A stretch of 64,000 nucleotides of DNA from Nostoc mirabile CHAB5784 (GCF_020829645.1 NZ_JAIVFS010000014.1:62001-126000); one strand, 5' to 3'; numbered from the stretch's first letter, positions 8,962 to 18,034 are shown. Numbers and translations: made by a program. The notes: a model not told the origin generated them from the sequence alone.

Positions 8962-9924
8962 TTAAATGACTAAATCGCTTAATAGCATCCGATGGTCGGA
9001 ATTTCCACCTTTGATAGTTTTACAATCTACGACTTTGATATCATTACTAACAAAAATATGATCTATAGGCAGCTTAAGTACGCCTATAATCAAGGCTGGT
9101 AAGTGAACTTGAGTTGTCGGTTCAATCCATGAAGGTTCTACTCCAAAGCCTAGTTTTGTATTGTGTAGTTCCGTTTTTTCAACTAGTCTTTTATAGTAGG
9201 GCGACCAAGGAGTTAGGTTTAAGTCACCTGCAAATATTAGTCTTTTATCCTTTTGAGTTTGCAAGTACTGAGTCACTTCAGCTAATGCGGTGTTACGCCT
9301 AGTAAAAAGATCAGGTTTGATCGGTACTGAAGGGTGGGCTGCTACCAAAGTGATATTTTTAGTGCCAATTTTTACAGATGTGGTTAAAATCGTTCCTGCA
9401 CTTAGTGTCTTTCCTTGAGGATTTTCCAACCCAAAGCGGCTAAAAACAGCCAACCTACCACCACGAGTCCGGTAAGCAAAGGGTAAAGTATCTTGCAGGT
9501 GCCCGGTTAGTTCCTTCATAGCTGGCGGGCTGATCTCGATTAATACAGCTATGTCAGGCTTTTGCTGTTCAACGAGATTAGCGACAGATGTCAACTGAGT
9601 ATTTTTCTTGTTGATGTTAAATTCTATAATTCTAAGAGATTCGCCTCGCCCTTGGTGGCTATTAGGCAGATACCAAGGTAATATCCAAACGCTATTAAAC
9701 GCTAGCAAAGCAAGAGCAAAAAACAGTGTGCCTTGCCAACGAATTCCAGCGAACCAAGCACACAAAATCCCGATAGTGATGAGTAAAGAGACTAAAAAGT
9801 AATAAACTCTGCCGTGACTTAATAACTCGAAAGGATACCGCCAAACGAAACCAACACCTATTGAAAGAAGGGCAGTAATCCCTAGTAGAATGTTCAATAA
9901 AATTTGACTGTAAGACTTTAACAT
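8962..9924 (-). CDS. membrane-anchored endonuclease/exonuclease/phosphatase (EEP) family protein
   Basis: 320 residues. Three hydrophobic helices fill about residues 5-85. The EEP fold follows: IIEFNINKKN (start of fold), PDIAVLIEI (metal-binding Glu), FAGDLNLTPWSPYY (Asp/Asn pair) and NSDHRMLLSDL (C-terminal SDH). All expected active-site motifs are present. The layout resembles YafD-like proteins. The substrate (nucleic acid, phospholipid or inositol phosphate) cannot be read from the sequence. It lies tail to tail with the PepE remnant. Confidence 0.85.
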   Translation of the reverse strand: MLKSYSQILLNILLGITALLSIGVGFVWRYPFELLSHGRVYYFLVSLLITIGILCAWFAGIRWQGTLFFALALLAFNSVWILPWYLPNSHQGRGESLRIIEFNINKKNTQLTSVANLVEQQKPDIAVLIEISPPAMKELTGHLQDTLPFAYRTRGGRLAVFSRFGLENPQGKTLSAGTILTTSVKIGTKNITLVAAHPSVPIKPDLFTRRNTALAEVTQYLQTQKDKRLIFAGDLNLTPWSPYYKRLVEKTELHNTKLGFGVEPSWIEPTTQVHLPALIIGVLKLPIDHIFVSNDIKVVDCKTIKGGNSDHRMLLSDLVI

Positions 9925-9997
9925 TTAATACTGATATTTACACAAAAAGGTACCGGCATCGCTCTACACCGATTTCAAAGTGCCAAGGTAGTCTAAA

Positions 9998-10900
9998 TCA
10001 CTTACCAACAAGTAATACTAGACCTTCATGAGCTAGTATTGCTTGAGGAAAGGCAGATTTAATATCGACTTGAACCTGGTCAAGAAAATCATCATGGTCA
10101 TCTGGGTGATGATGAGAAATGGCTAGCCGTTTAACCCCAGCAGAAAGAGCTGCATTCACCGCAGCTTGCCAGAGTAAATCAGCAGAGTCATGGTTATGAG
10201 ACGTAGGAGGAGTGTAAGTGGCATTGGCAATCAGCAAGTCAACGCCTTTAATAAACTGTAAAATCCGCTCTCGCTCGACTTGATCGGCATTCTGGTGCAA
10301 ATCCGTGATGTAAGCAACACTATACTCTTGCCAAGTGACTCGGTAGCCAACTGACCTCTGAGTTTGATTAATTAATGCAGTTGTAATGGTGACATCATCT
10401 AGCTTCACGTCACTTTCTGGAGTCAAATTGTAAAACTGCAATTCCGACTGCATTACCTGTAAAGGGTAAGGAAAGTGTGGCTGGAGCATCTGATCGTACA
10501 GACATTGTTTGATTGAGGCTCCATTTGATGCAGCTGTGCCGTAAATGTGAAAACAATTTTCCACAATAAATGCTGGAGCAAAAAAGGGAAACCCTTGAAT
10601 TCTGTTTGATTGGCAGTTGGTAAAAAATAAATGGGCTTCTAATGGCTGTTGCAGTTCTTGCCAAGTTTTACCCAGTATACGTAAGCCAGTACCGCCATCA
10701 AAAATCAAGCGTTTCCCAGCTACATGCATTTCTACACAAGCGGTATTACCACCATAACGATTGGTATTGCTACTTGGAGTGGGAATCAAACCTCTTACAC
10801 CCCAAAATTGCACGATAAATTCACCTGCTGGGCTACTTGGCAGGGTAGATGATTTTTCTCTTATGTAGCTCTGGGAATCCGACAACTCAAAATTTGACAT
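9998..10900 (-). CDS. metallo-beta-lactamase-fold protein lacking its metal ligands
   Basis: 300 residues. The opening (FIVQFWGVRGLIPTP, RYGGNTACVEM, LIFDGGTGLRILG) is typical of MBL-fold hydrolases related to cAMP phosphodiesterase/tRNase Z-like proteins. Where HxHxDH should follow FFT, the sequence is FFTNCQSNRIQGFPF, so all four usual ligands are replaced. A later NATYT stands where DATYT is usual. HHHPDDHDD near the C-terminus and the rest of the fold are intact over full length, so it looks like a maintained pseudoenzyme. It starts 11 bases after panD ends, so the two are probably cotranscribed. Confidence 0.8.
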   Translation of the reverse strand: MSNFELSDSQSYIREKSSTLPSSPAGEFIVQFWGVRGLIPTPSSNTNRYGGNTACVEMHVAGKRLIFDGGTGLRILGKTWQELQQPLEAHLFFTNCQSNRIQGFPFFAPAFIVENCFHIYGTAASNGASIKQCLYDQMLQPHFPYPLQVMQSELQFYNLTPESDVKLDDVTITTALINQTQRSVGYRVTWQEYSVAYITDLHQNADQVERERILQFIKGVDLLIANATYTPPTSHNHDSADLLWQAAVNAALSAGVKRLAISHHHPDDHDDFLDQVQVDIKSAFPQAILAHEGLVLLVGK

Positions 10901-10911
10901 TTTCCTTGAAA

Positions 10912-11295
10912 TTAGACCTTACTGAGCAGGTCATCGTAGTGCCGCACTTCCAACAGCCTGTTTTTTTCGTCCACAATGACTACCGTAGGAGAGTAACTTT
11001 TTAACTCTTCTAGAGTGAACTGCCCGTAAGTCATTATAATCAAGCGATCGCCAATAATGCCTAGACGTGCCGCACCCCCATTTAGCTCAATTATTCCTGA
11101 ATGGGCTGGAGCCGGGATCGCATAAGTAATAAAACGCTGACCGTTGGCATTATTAACTACTTGCACCTGCTCATAGGGTAAGATGCCAGCTTTTTCCAAA
11201 AGCATTTCATCGATGCTGATACTACCCACGTAGTTGATATTCGCCCCCGTGAGGGTGCAGTTATGAATTTTTGCCAAAAGGAGAGTGCGCTGCAT
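10912..11295 (-). CDS. panD: aspartate 1-decarboxylase
   Basis: 127 residues, the normal length. PanD makes beta-alanine from aspartate for pantothenate and coenzyme A. It is a pyruvoyl enzyme that cleaves itself at Gly-Ser, here in NYVGSISID at about residues 24-25. [16 protein letters not shown] and the ending [18 protein letters not shown] are characteristic. The start at 11295 has AAAGGAG about ten bases upstream. It heads a likely two-gene operon with the MBL-fold protein. Confidence 0.95.
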   Translation of the reverse strand: MQRTLLLAKIHNCTLTGANINYVGSISIDEMLLEKAGILPYEQVQVVNNANGQRFITYAIPAPAHSGIIELNGGAARLGIIGDRLIIMTYGQFTLEELKSYSPTVVIVDEKNRLLEVRHYDDLLSKV

Positions 11296-11352
11296 TTGAG
11301 TTTGGGGTTGGTGGCAGATTTTAAAATCCGTAACAAGCGAAAGTTATCAAAG

Positions 11353-11455
11353 TGAGGAGTTAGCAGTGAGGAGTGAGGAGTGAGGAGTAAGAAATAAAAA
11401 TTCATAACTCTTAACTCATAATTCTTAACTCCTAACTCTTAACTCCTAACTCTTT
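11353..11455. repeat. heptamer STRR block between ppa and panD
   Basis: GAGGAGT units (11353-11390) followed by CTTAACT/CCTAACT units (11404-11455). The two halves are partly complementary. It fills almost the whole gap between the two genes. Confidence 0.85.
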
Positions 11456-11457
11456 TA

Positions 11458-11970
11458 TTATCCTCTGTAAGCTTTGACGGATTTTTCTACTAAAGCTGCA
11501 ACTTTGTCCACATCTTGCCAACCGAGAATCTCAGTCACCTTTTTTTCCAAATTTTTATAACTACGGAAAAATTCGGCAATTTCATCTAAGCGGTGTGGCG
11601 CTAAGTCATTCAGGGATTTGACCTGAGTGTAGCGCGGATCTTTGTCAGGAACACAAAGGATTTTCTCATCGCGATCGCCACCGTCAATCATCTCCAAGAA
11701 GCCAATCGGTCGTGCGGCAATCACACAGCCTGGAAAGGTTGGCTCGTCAATTATGACCATGCCATCTAAAGGATCGCCATCATCAGCCAAAGTATTGGGT
11801 ACAAAGCCGTAGTCATAAGGATATTGTACCGAGGAATAAAGTACTCGGTCTAGAGCAAAAGCTTCTAGTTCCTTGTCGTATTCGTATTTATTTTTACTTT
11901 TGCCAGTAATTTCAATCAGAACGTTGATTAGACCGGGTTTCGGTTGGGCAGGAATACGAGATAAGTCCAC
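11458..11970 (-). CDS. ppa: inorganic pyrophosphatase (family I)
   Basis: 170 residues, normal for bacterial soluble PPase. It hydrolyses pyrophosphate to phosphate in the cytoplasm, pulling biosynthetic reactions forward. The acidic metal site is visible as [11 protein letters not shown], with [11 protein letters not shown] upstream and [13 protein letters not shown] downstream. The stop codon lies two bases from an STRR block. The start [21 protein letters not shown] fits cyanobacterial homologues. Confidence 0.96.
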   Translation of the reverse strand: MDLSRIPAQPKPGLINVLIEITGKSKNKYEYDKELEAFALDRVLYSSVQYPYDYGFVPNTLADDGDPLDGMVIIDEPTFPGCVIAARPIGFLEMIDGGDRDEKILCVPDKDPRYTQVKSLNDLAPHRLDEIAEFFRSYKNLEKKVTEILGWQDVDKVAALVEKSVKAYRG

Positions 11971-12150
11971 AAAAACTCCTCTGATAACAATGAATCATGG
12001 GGGCACTCAGTCAGCTTCGCTCCCCGTGTAGAATTTTAGGGCAATATGGATCTCTTCCCAACGTATTCATTTCACGAGATAGGGCATTGAAAAGAGGCAG
12101 AGGGGCGGGGTGCTGCTCTTGCTGAGGGGAAAGAGCTAATTTTTTATTCT

Positions 12151-12219
12151 CCCCCCTGCCCCCTGCCCCCTGCCCCCTGCCTCCTGCCCCCTGCCTCCTG
12201 CCCCCTGCCCCCTGCCTCC
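12151..12219. repeat. heptamer STRR (CCCCCTG)n
   Basis: About nine CCCCCTG/CCTCCTG units. They keep reading frames open by chance and should not be called a gene. Confidence 0.9.
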
Positions 12220-12246
12220 CCTTCATCTCTGCCACTCCTATTGAAA

Positions 12247-12287
12247 TGGAAAAAGCGTTGTGAAGAAACTTCGCAACGCTTTTTCCA
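12247..12287 (-). terminator. strong hairpin, likely terminator for the small gene at 12498
   Basis: GGAAAAAGCGTTG (12248-12260) pairs perfectly with CAACGCTTTTTCC (12274-12286), with a short inner GAAG/CTTC stem. It lies about 210 bases downstream of the minus-strand gene at 12498-12683 and away from ppa. It could act in both directions. Confidence 0.6.
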
Positions 12288-12497
12288 AGAGGGTATTATT
12301 ATCTCCCGCCCTTAATTGCTGTTGGGGGGGTTTATTTCTGCCCGTACTCTGTCAAGACAACTGAAATCTGGAGTCACACAATACAGATTTCAGCTTATTC
12401 CTGATGAACTACATCCAAATCTAGAGAAATTTTCTTAAAATCAGCTTTCTCCTTTTCTGTAGCTTTCCTGTTGGTGAAATGCTACTGTAAAGCTTTA

Positions 12498-12683
12498 TCA
12501 ATCTTGACTTCCTTTGAAATTTTGAACCAGGGGCTGCTGGTTATTTTGAACATCAGTTGAAGAATAGTGGGCGATAACAAATACGGGTAGAATGAGAGTT
12601 AATAGAGCGATCGCAGTTCCCACAATGTCTGCCAAACGTTGGGAATATGTGTCGGTATTGGCAGACTGGCTATTTGAATTCAT
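12498..12683 (-). CDS. small single-pass membrane protein
   Basis: 61 residues: a polar Ser/Asn-rich N-terminus, the segment [19 protein letters not shown] leading into one hydrophobic helix (about residues 18-40), then a polar tail. It resembles short conserved Nostocales proteins of unknown role. It stands alone with a strong hairpin downstream, which favours a real gene. Function is unknown. Confidence 0.6.
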   Translation of the reverse strand: MNSNSQSANTDTYSQRLADIVGTAIALLTLILPVFVIAHYSSTDVQNNQQPLVQNFKGSQD

Positions 12684-13352
12684 ACAAAATTGAAGTTCTT
12701 CGTAACACTGTGTAGGTCTACTCTCTGATTGAGAGTCTTAATTCTATGTTAGCTATTTTTAAACTGTAGAATGTGTAGCATCCTACAATCTAAACCAGTT
12801 CTATAACTGTCATAGTAGCCTTTTTATACATGGGCTTCTTAATACAAAGTTACAAGTAAACAAATCATGTTTTATTTTGCAATTAATATTTTCAGATGTT
12901 TCCCTGTATGGTGTAATGGTTCGCATACGCAAAGCCAACTTTGACAGCATCATAAATTACATTTTTTCGCTGCTTAAAGATTAATTAGCAAAACATATTT
13001 CTCCGATACTTCATGATTATAACATCCTAAAACGCCTTTGATAAGGTCATTTTACTTGAATTGCTTATTTGTGATACAGGACACAAATTAGCAATTGCAC
13101 TGATAGATATTCAGTGCTTTTGATTGTTATACAGTAGTTATACATAAAAATCTTTGACGCTAGAGAAGAAATGGATAGGAATAATTTTTGTAACCAAGGA
13201 TAGCTACCGAATAAATACAGATGCATCAACTATGTGTGCAGCATGGATTCAGTGATACCACTAAACAAATATTTTAGAATTTAAATTTTAAAACCTATGT
13301 GATATCACAGGAATTTTGTCAATCTATATGTAGGTAGATTCAAAAATATTTT

Positions 13353-13548
13353 ATATCATGTCCGACTTAGTACTTAGTCAAAAGCGAGCGTTCGCGCAGC
13401 GTCTCTAAGAGTTGCGCGGCAATCCCAAAGCCAAGGGAATTGCTTCATTTCACTTCGTTGCATACCCAACTCTTGGAGAGGCTGCGCCAACGGGAACGCC
13501 AAGGGCGAACGCAATGACATATCGTAAGTAATTTGCCGAACTTGATAT
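13353..13548. mobile_element. family-B palindromic element, copy 1
   Basis: The left end ATATCATGTCCG and the right end GTAATTTGCCGAACTTGATAT are imperfect inverted repeats. They match the ends of the element at 29172-29475. The interior is made of dispersed GAACGC/GCGTTC-type repeats (13385-13510). No transposase is present. I saw no target duplication. Confidence 0.5.
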
Positions 13549-13672
13549 TAGAAGGTGGCGTAGAGGTGTAGGAGTTATCGCCAAACTTTGCTCATATCTG
13601 AACAAAATACCCAATCCCAATTTCCTAACCCTAAATCCGTATAAGTTTTTGGATAAATTAAAATCTAAGACG

Positions 13673-13784
13673 CAATACGCTTGGGTTAAGGCTAAAACTC
13701 TTTATCAAAGTCAAATTTTTAACGAACCGCAGAGGCGCAGAGGAAACAGAGAGAAGAGAAAAAATGCTTAACCCAAGCATATTG
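13673..13784. mobile_element. family-A MITE-like element, copy 1 (112 bp)
   Basis: Ends are CAATACGCTTGGGTTAAG and its complement with one mismatch. A perfect 10-bp direct repeat, ATCTAAGACG, flanks it at 13663-13672 and 13785-13794. The interior holds the dispersed AACCGCAGAGGCGCAGAGG repeat. It has no coding capacity. Confidence 0.85.
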
Positions 13785-13820
13785 ATCTAAGACGAGAAAT
13801 TGTATAACAAATTAATCAGC

Positions 13821-13856
13821 TAAAAAAACCGCCACTAACTATCATAGGGCGGTCTG
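13821..13856 (-). terminator. Rho-independent terminator (minus strand)
   Basis: Read on the minus strand, ACCGCC...GGCGGT is followed directly by seven T. It lies about 320 bases beyond the DUF362 gene end, so it may close that transcript or an unseen RNA. Confidence 0.6.
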
Positions 13857-13971
13857 GTTAAGCAATCGGAGGGTAATTACAGATTAGTCTGCTAATAAAT
13901 CAAATTGCTGTAACGAAGTTTGCATTAAATTGGGGAGTAGGGAGTAGGGAGTAGGGATTGGGGATTGGGCA

Positions 13972-14107
13972 CAATACGGTTCGGTTAGTGATATTTTGCC
14001 CAGCAGATCCCCCCAACCCCCCTTTTTAAGGGGGGCTTTATAACCCTCTTTTACCCCCTTTTTAAGGGGGTCGCCGCAGGCGGGGGGATCTTAACCGAAC
14101 CGTATTG
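13972..14107. mobile_element. family-A MITE-like element, copy 2 (136 bp)
   Basis: Ends are CAATACGGTTCGGTTA and its perfect complement. A perfect 10-bp direct repeat, GGATTGGGCA, flanks it at 13962-13971 and 14108-14117. The interior is a C-rich/G-rich palindromic repeat (CCCCCCTTTTTAAGGGGGG type), different from the other copies. Confidence 0.85.
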
Positions 14108-14178
14108 GGATTGGGCATGTGTTACGGGTTATGGGTTATTGTCTCCTTGTCCGCCTAATCTCCCCCACTCCCCACTCC

Positions 14179-15150
14179 CTACTCCCTTCCATAAACACTC
14201 ATTGGTTCCTTGATAAATCGGGTGTAAAGATGCTTAAACGTAGACTTAATTACGCGGGGCATACCAAAATCGATGGGCATCAATTTGTCTGGTAGCCGCC
14301 AATCTTGTATTTTTAATAAGTCAGGATTTAAATGCGGAAACTCTATGGCAGCTAGTTCTGGACAAACTCCTAGCCTTTGGGAAGCTGCAACTGTGGGCAC
14401 TTGTTCTGGAGGAACATTGAGGATTTCTACCATTGCCCGATCTAAGGCAAATATATCTGATGCGGCTGCTAAAATGCCGAGTTGGCGAGGTTCACCATTA
14501 CTGGGGCCATTTCCTTCATGACCGATGATGCCATCTAATATGGTTAAATTAGGGTTAATTGCCCTGGCAGTTTCTACTAACATTTCACCAAATCTATTCG
14601 CATCTTTTCCAGCTTCCATGTGCCACCAAGCTTTCATTTTACCGGGGACGCAACCAAACAAGTTTTTTACGCCCAGTGTTAATGTCAATTGCATGTGTGA
14701 TTTCACTTTAGGTAAGTTAATCACTACATCTGCTTCCATTGCTTCTTTAGACAGTCGCAGATGGTTAAAATTCTCACTAATGGTTTGGTAACGCTGACCG
14801 TGAAAATCGATGATGGGAAGATTGAGTTCTTCTAAAATAGGCAGATAGCCGTTTGCTACTGCTACGCCCTTGGCACTGCCAAAAGCAGGACTATCGCCCA
14901 AAAATGGCTTACCGCCAACCTCAATTACCATCTTGGCAACTTCGTAAACTAGTTCGGCACGGGTGATACACTCTTTACCAGGACGCGTACCTGTAAGTAG
15001 ATTCGGTTTGAGTAAAACGCGATCGCCTTTTTTTACAAACGCTGCTATTCCTCCAAAAGGTTCCAGGAGAATGACTAAGGATTCTCGTAAAGCCTCTCGT
15101 TCGTAAGATGTAGCCCGAATAAGACTAACAGATGGTTTTTGAGTCTGCAT
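14179..15150 (-). CDS. DUF362 domain-containing protein
   Basis: 323 residues. The DUF362 core is visible: GDRVLLKPNLLTGTRPGKECITR, GKPFLGDSPAFGSAKGV, ADVVINLPKVKSHMQLTLTLGVKNLFGCVPG and ILDGIIGHEGNGPSNGEPR. The family is often annotated as an iron-sulfur cluster-associated protein, but this copy has no CxxCxxC ferredoxin motif and its reaction is unknown. STRRs flank both ends. It may share a transcript with aspA, 144 bases upstream on the same strand. Confidence 0.85.
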   Translation of the reverse strand: MQTQKPSVSLIRATSYEREALRESLVILLEPFGGIAAFVKKGDRVLLKPNLLTGTRPGKECITRAELVYEVAKMVIEVGGKPFLGDSPAFGSAKGVAVANGYLPILEELNLPIIDFHGQRYQTISENFNHLRLSKEAMEADVVINLPKVKSHMQLTLTLGVKNLFGCVPGKMKAWWHMEAGKDANRFGEMLVETARAINPNLTILDGIIGHEGNGPSNGEPRQLGILAAASDIFALDRAMVEILNVPPEQVPTVAASQRLGVCPELAAIEFPHLNPDLLKIQDWRLPDKLMPIDFGMPRVIKSTFKHLYTRFIKEPMSVYGRE

Positions 15151-15170
15151 AGATAAATGGGGATAGAGGG

Positions 15171-15236
15171 AGTGGGGAGTGGGGAGTGGGGAGTGGGGGA
15201 GATGAGGGAGATGAGGGAGATGAGGGAGATGAGGGG
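15171..15236. repeat. STRR block (GGGGAGT)n then (GGGAGATGA)n
   Basis: Four heptamers followed by about four 9-mers, between aspA and the DUF362 gene. Confidence 0.9.
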
Positions 15237-15294
15237 GACAAGGAGAATACTATGTCCAATTCCCCATGCCCAATGCCCCATGCCTCATAACCTA

Positions 15295-16716
15295 TTATTC
15301 TGTTCTGAGCGGTAAGATACCACTCATTTGTTCTAGATTTAACACTGTAGCTAAGTCTGCTTCACTCATCAACCCGCGTTCTAAAACAATCTGCCGCAGG
15401 GATTTACCAGTTTCCAAAGATTCTTTGGCGACAGCAGCAGCGTTTAAATAACCGATGTGGGTATTTAGTGCGGTTACTAAAGCTAAACTGCCTTCGGCAT
15501 AAGCTAAACAATGTTCTTGGTTCGCAGTAATTCCCTGGATGCAGCGTTCGGTGAGTGCAGCGATGGTTAACCCAAGAATTTCGATACTGTGAATTAGGTT
15601 ATAGGCAATTAGTGGCATCATCACATTTAATTCTAATTGTCCGGCTTGTGCGGCTAATGCGATCGCACTGTCGTAACCCATCACCTGAAAACACACCATT
15701 GATGTCATCTCTGCCATTACTGGGTTATATTTTCCTGGCATAATCGAGGAACCGGGTTGCACTGGAGGGAGTTGAATTTCTTTCAAACCAGTTTTTGGCC
15801 CCGAATCCATCAGTCGTAAATCGTGAGATATTTTGACTAAATCCTGCGCTAAGTTGCGTAAAGCACCGGAAACATTTACAAATGGGGCCATACTCTGCAT
15901 GGCTGCCATAAGATGGGGTGCAGGTTCTAAAGGAGTATCAATCAATTCTGAAAGAACTTCTACCACACGGGCGCGATACAAAGGATGAGTATTTAACCCC
16001 GTTCCGGCTGCGCTACCTCCCAAACCCAGCACCATCAAATCACCAGAGGCGGTGTAAATCCGGTTTTGATGTTCTGTGAGGATTTGTGCCCAAGCCCGAA
16101 AATTCTCACCCAAACGCACGGGTACTGCGTCTTGTAAGTGGGTTCTGCCAGATTTGACGATATCTTGAAATTCTACAGCTTTGTTTTCTAAGGATGCGAT
16201 CGCACCATCTATTGCTGGGTGTAATGTCTTGGATAATGCTAATAATCCACCAATGCGAATTGCGGTCGGAATCACATCATTGGTAGACTGCCCATAATTA
16301 ACGTGGTCATTGGGACTAACACGTTTGTAATTGCCCTTTTCTTCACCAAGAATTTCTAAGGCGCGATTTGCCAAAACTTCGTTGATATTCATGTGGTGGG
16401 ATGTTCCAGCACCCGCCTGATAAACATCCACGACAAATTGATCTCGGAACTTCCCAGCCAGGATTTCATCAGTTGCTTGGACAATCGCCTGACTAATATC
16501 TTGAGGTATGCAATTCAGTTCCCCATTCACAATTGCTGTAGCTTTTTTAATGATTAGACCAGCATCTACGTAAGTAGCTAAAGGCTTTATGCCGCTTATG
16601 GGAAAGTTTTCGATAGCCCGCAGGGTTTGAATGCCGTAATAAAGGCTACTAGCAATTTGGCGATCGCCCATCGAATCGCGTTCGATGCGGAATTGAGAGT
16701 CTGTGTGTTCAGTCAT
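15295..16716 (-). CDS. aspA: aspartate ammonia-lyase
   Basis: 473 residues, normal for the fumarase/aspartase superfamily. The start ERDSMGDRQIASSLYYGIQTLRAIENFPIS favours aspartase over class II fumarase. The catalytic loop signature GSSIMPGKYNPV and the substrate segments SGRTHLQDAVPV and SPNDHVNYGQSTNDV are intact. The enzyme reversibly converts aspartate to fumarate and ammonia in the cytoplasm, feeding nitrogen and carbon metabolism. The C-terminal part holds the usual small domain (LETGKSLRQIVLERGL). Confidence 0.92.
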   Translation of the reverse strand: MTEHTDSQFRIERDSMGDRQIASSLYYGIQTLRAIENFPISGIKPLATYVDAGLIIKKATAIVNGELNCIPQDISQAIVQATDEILAGKFRDQFVVDVYQAGAGTSHHMNINEVLANRALEILGEEKGNYKRVSPNDHVNYGQSTNDVIPTAIRIGGLLALSKTLHPAIDGAIASLENKAVEFQDIVKSGRTHLQDAVPVRLGENFRAWAQILTEHQNRIYTASGDLMVLGLGGSAAGTGLNTHPLYRARVVEVLSELIDTPLEPAPHLMAAMQSMAPFVNVSGALRNLAQDLVKISHDLRLMDSGPKTGLKEIQLPPVQPGSSIMPGKYNPVMAEMTSMVCFQVMGYDSAIALAAQAGQLELNVMMPLIAYNLIHSIEILGLTIAALTERCIQGITANQEHCLAYAEGSLALVTALNTHIGYLNAAAVAKESLETGKSLRQIVLERGLMSEADLATVLNLEQMSGILPLRTE

Positions 16717-16775
16717 AGTATTGTTTTAGGAGAGCTACAGAAAACAGATTTTCCCACGCTTAGGGGGAAAGTGGG

Positions 16776-16890
16776 GAGATAAGGGAGATGGGGGAGATGA
16801 GGGAGAAAAATTACTTGTTTATCCCTCTTGTTTTCTTTGTCTTCTTCATCCTCCTCATCCTCCTCATCCCCCTCATCCCCCTCATCCCCT
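16776..16890. repeat. STRR block of opposed 9-mers before pgsA
   Basis: GGGAGATGA/G units at 16776-16806 and complementary CTCATCCTC/CTCATCCCC units at 16846-16890. A transcript could form a hairpin just before the pgsA start. The repeats also extend the pgsA frame upstream artificially. Confidence 0.85.
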
Positions 16891-16892
16891 CT

Positions 16893-17411
16893 ATGACCAT
16901 ACCCAACTGGATTACCTTCTCTCGTCTATTAGGGATACCATTTCTGCTTTACGGTTTATATAATCCCACACCTCAAGCTCAGTGGATATGTTTGGCGATT
17001 TTTCTCATTGCTGCATTAACTGATTGGTTAGACGGGTATTTGGCGCGAAAACTCAACCAAATTAGTGAATTGGGTAAGTTTCTTGATCCCTTAGTGGATA
17101 AACTTCTGGTACTTGCGCCGTTACTGGTTTTTATTGAATTAGGAAAAGTGCCGGCTTGGGGAGTATTTTTGATTTTAGCGCGGGAATTAGCGATCGCTGG
17201 TTGGCGGGTGAATCAAACGACGATTACGGGGGCGAATATTTGGGGTAAACTCAAAACTGTTAGTCAAATAGTTGCGATCGCACTTTTGATTGCGCCTCTT
17301 GCTCAAGTGTGGCAAATTCCCTCTCTGATTGCCTTTTGGGTTTCTGTGGCCCTAACTTTAATATCTGGGGGTATTTATCTTTTGCCGCAAAAAGCTAGCA
17401 ATCCTGATTGA
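16893..17411 (+). CDS. pgsA: CDP-diacylglycerol--glycerol-3-phosphate 3-phosphatidyltransferase
   Basis: 172 residues from ATG 16893 (MTIPNWITFSRLLGIPFLLYG). The frame stays open back to 16788, but that part is only translated STRR. The CDP-alcohol phosphotransferase signature is intact in TDWLDGYLARKLNQISELGKFLDPLVDK (DG..AR....G...D...D). Four or more membrane helices follow. The enzyme makes phosphatidylglycerol phosphate, the committed step to phosphatidylglycerol, an essential thylakoid lipid. It is divergent from aspA, with the opposed 9-mer repeats between them. Confidence 0.9.
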   Translation: MTIPNWITFSRLLGIPFLLYGLYNPTPQAQWICLAIFLIAALTDWLDGYLARKLNQISELGKFLDPLVDKLLVLAPLLVFIELGKVPAWGVFLILARELAIAGWRVNQTTITGANIWGKLKTVSQIVAIALLIAPLAQVWQIPSLIAFWVSVALTLISGGIYLLPQKASNPD

Positions 17412-17499
17412 AAACATCTACTGTATCGTCCCTGTAGGTCTGAGATTTTCCCTGATAATCATGACAAAATATTTGTAGCTAGGTCAGAAATTTCTAACA

Positions 17500-17727
17500 G
17501 TGCCCAAGAAAATTCGGGAACTAAAAGCAATGCTCCTCAAAGCTGGATTTACTTATAGAAGTGGCAAAGGCAGTCATACACTATAGAGCCATCCTTTGCT
17601 ATTTTACAGCCTTACTTTGTCTGGAAAAGACGGAGCAGATGCAGATCGTTACCAGGAAAAAGATGTTATAAATGCGCTCATAGAAATAAAACAACTGGAG
17701 GAGGAAGATAAAGGAGAACAGGAATGA
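17500..17727 (+). pseudogene. hicA: hicA toxin gene with an in-frame amber codon
   Basis: The frame from GTG 17500 reads PKKIRELKAMLLKAGFTYR, SGKGSHTL, then TAG (17584-17586), then SHPLLFYSLTLSGKDG and YQEKDVINALIEI, ending at TGA 17725-17727. Both halves are HicA-like (double-stranded-RNA-binding fold mRNA interferase), including the GKGSH segment with the catalytic His. Homologues usually have Trp or Lys-Trp near the TAG. The end overlaps the hicB start (ATGA), the normal hicAB arrangement. Without readthrough the toxin is cut to 28 residues. Confidence 0.8.
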
Positions 17728-17948
17728 AACCACAATATAGTATTGTAATTCAGTGGTCGATGGAAGATAAAAAGTACATTGTCAGCCTACCTGAGTTTGG
17801 CCCTTATGCACATACTCATGGAAATACCTACGCAGATGCTCTCAATAATGGTGAGGAAGTGCTGGAACTTTTGATTGAAGATTACCAAGCACAAGGAAAA
17901 CCACTACCAGAGCCTTTGACTGCAAATGTTTCCTTTCGGTTTGTGTAA
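17724..17948 (+). CDS. hicB: HicB family antitoxin
   Basis: 74 residues: YSIVIQWSMEDKKYIVSLPEFG, AHTHGNTYADALNNGEEVLELLIEDYQAQGKPLP. This is the partial-RNase-H fold of HicB, which binds HicA. It lacks a C-terminal DNA-binding domain, as in many short cyanobacterial HicB proteins. GGAGAACAGG upstream is a good ribosome site inside hicA. The gene is intact although its toxin partner is broken. Confidence 0.85.
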   Translation: MKPQYSIVIQWSMEDKKYIVSLPEFGPYAHTHGNTYADALNNGEEVLELLIEDYQAQGKPLPEPLTANVSFRFV

Positions 17949-18034
17949 TTCTTATGCTAATTATAGGAACACTCGGTAATTTCAAAAATGATTCAACAAA
18001 ATTTTATAGGAGTTCTGAGGTATAGTTCTTAATT

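Larger units (their letters stand above)
12684..14178. other. 1.5 kb gene-free region with mobile-element remnants
   Basis: No protein gene is convincing here. 12700-13350 is AT-rich and plain, and probably holds the promoter of the small gene. From 13353 on it holds one family-B palindromic element, two family-A elements, a terminator and STRRs, each listed separately. Confidence 0.6.

Noticed and set aside
12011..12235. 74-codon minus-strand frame
   Set aside because: It is mostly translated CCCCCTG heptamers.
12900..12960. Possible tRNA (GGTTCGCATACG resembles a T-loop)
   Set aside because: No acceptor or anticodon stem can be formed around it.
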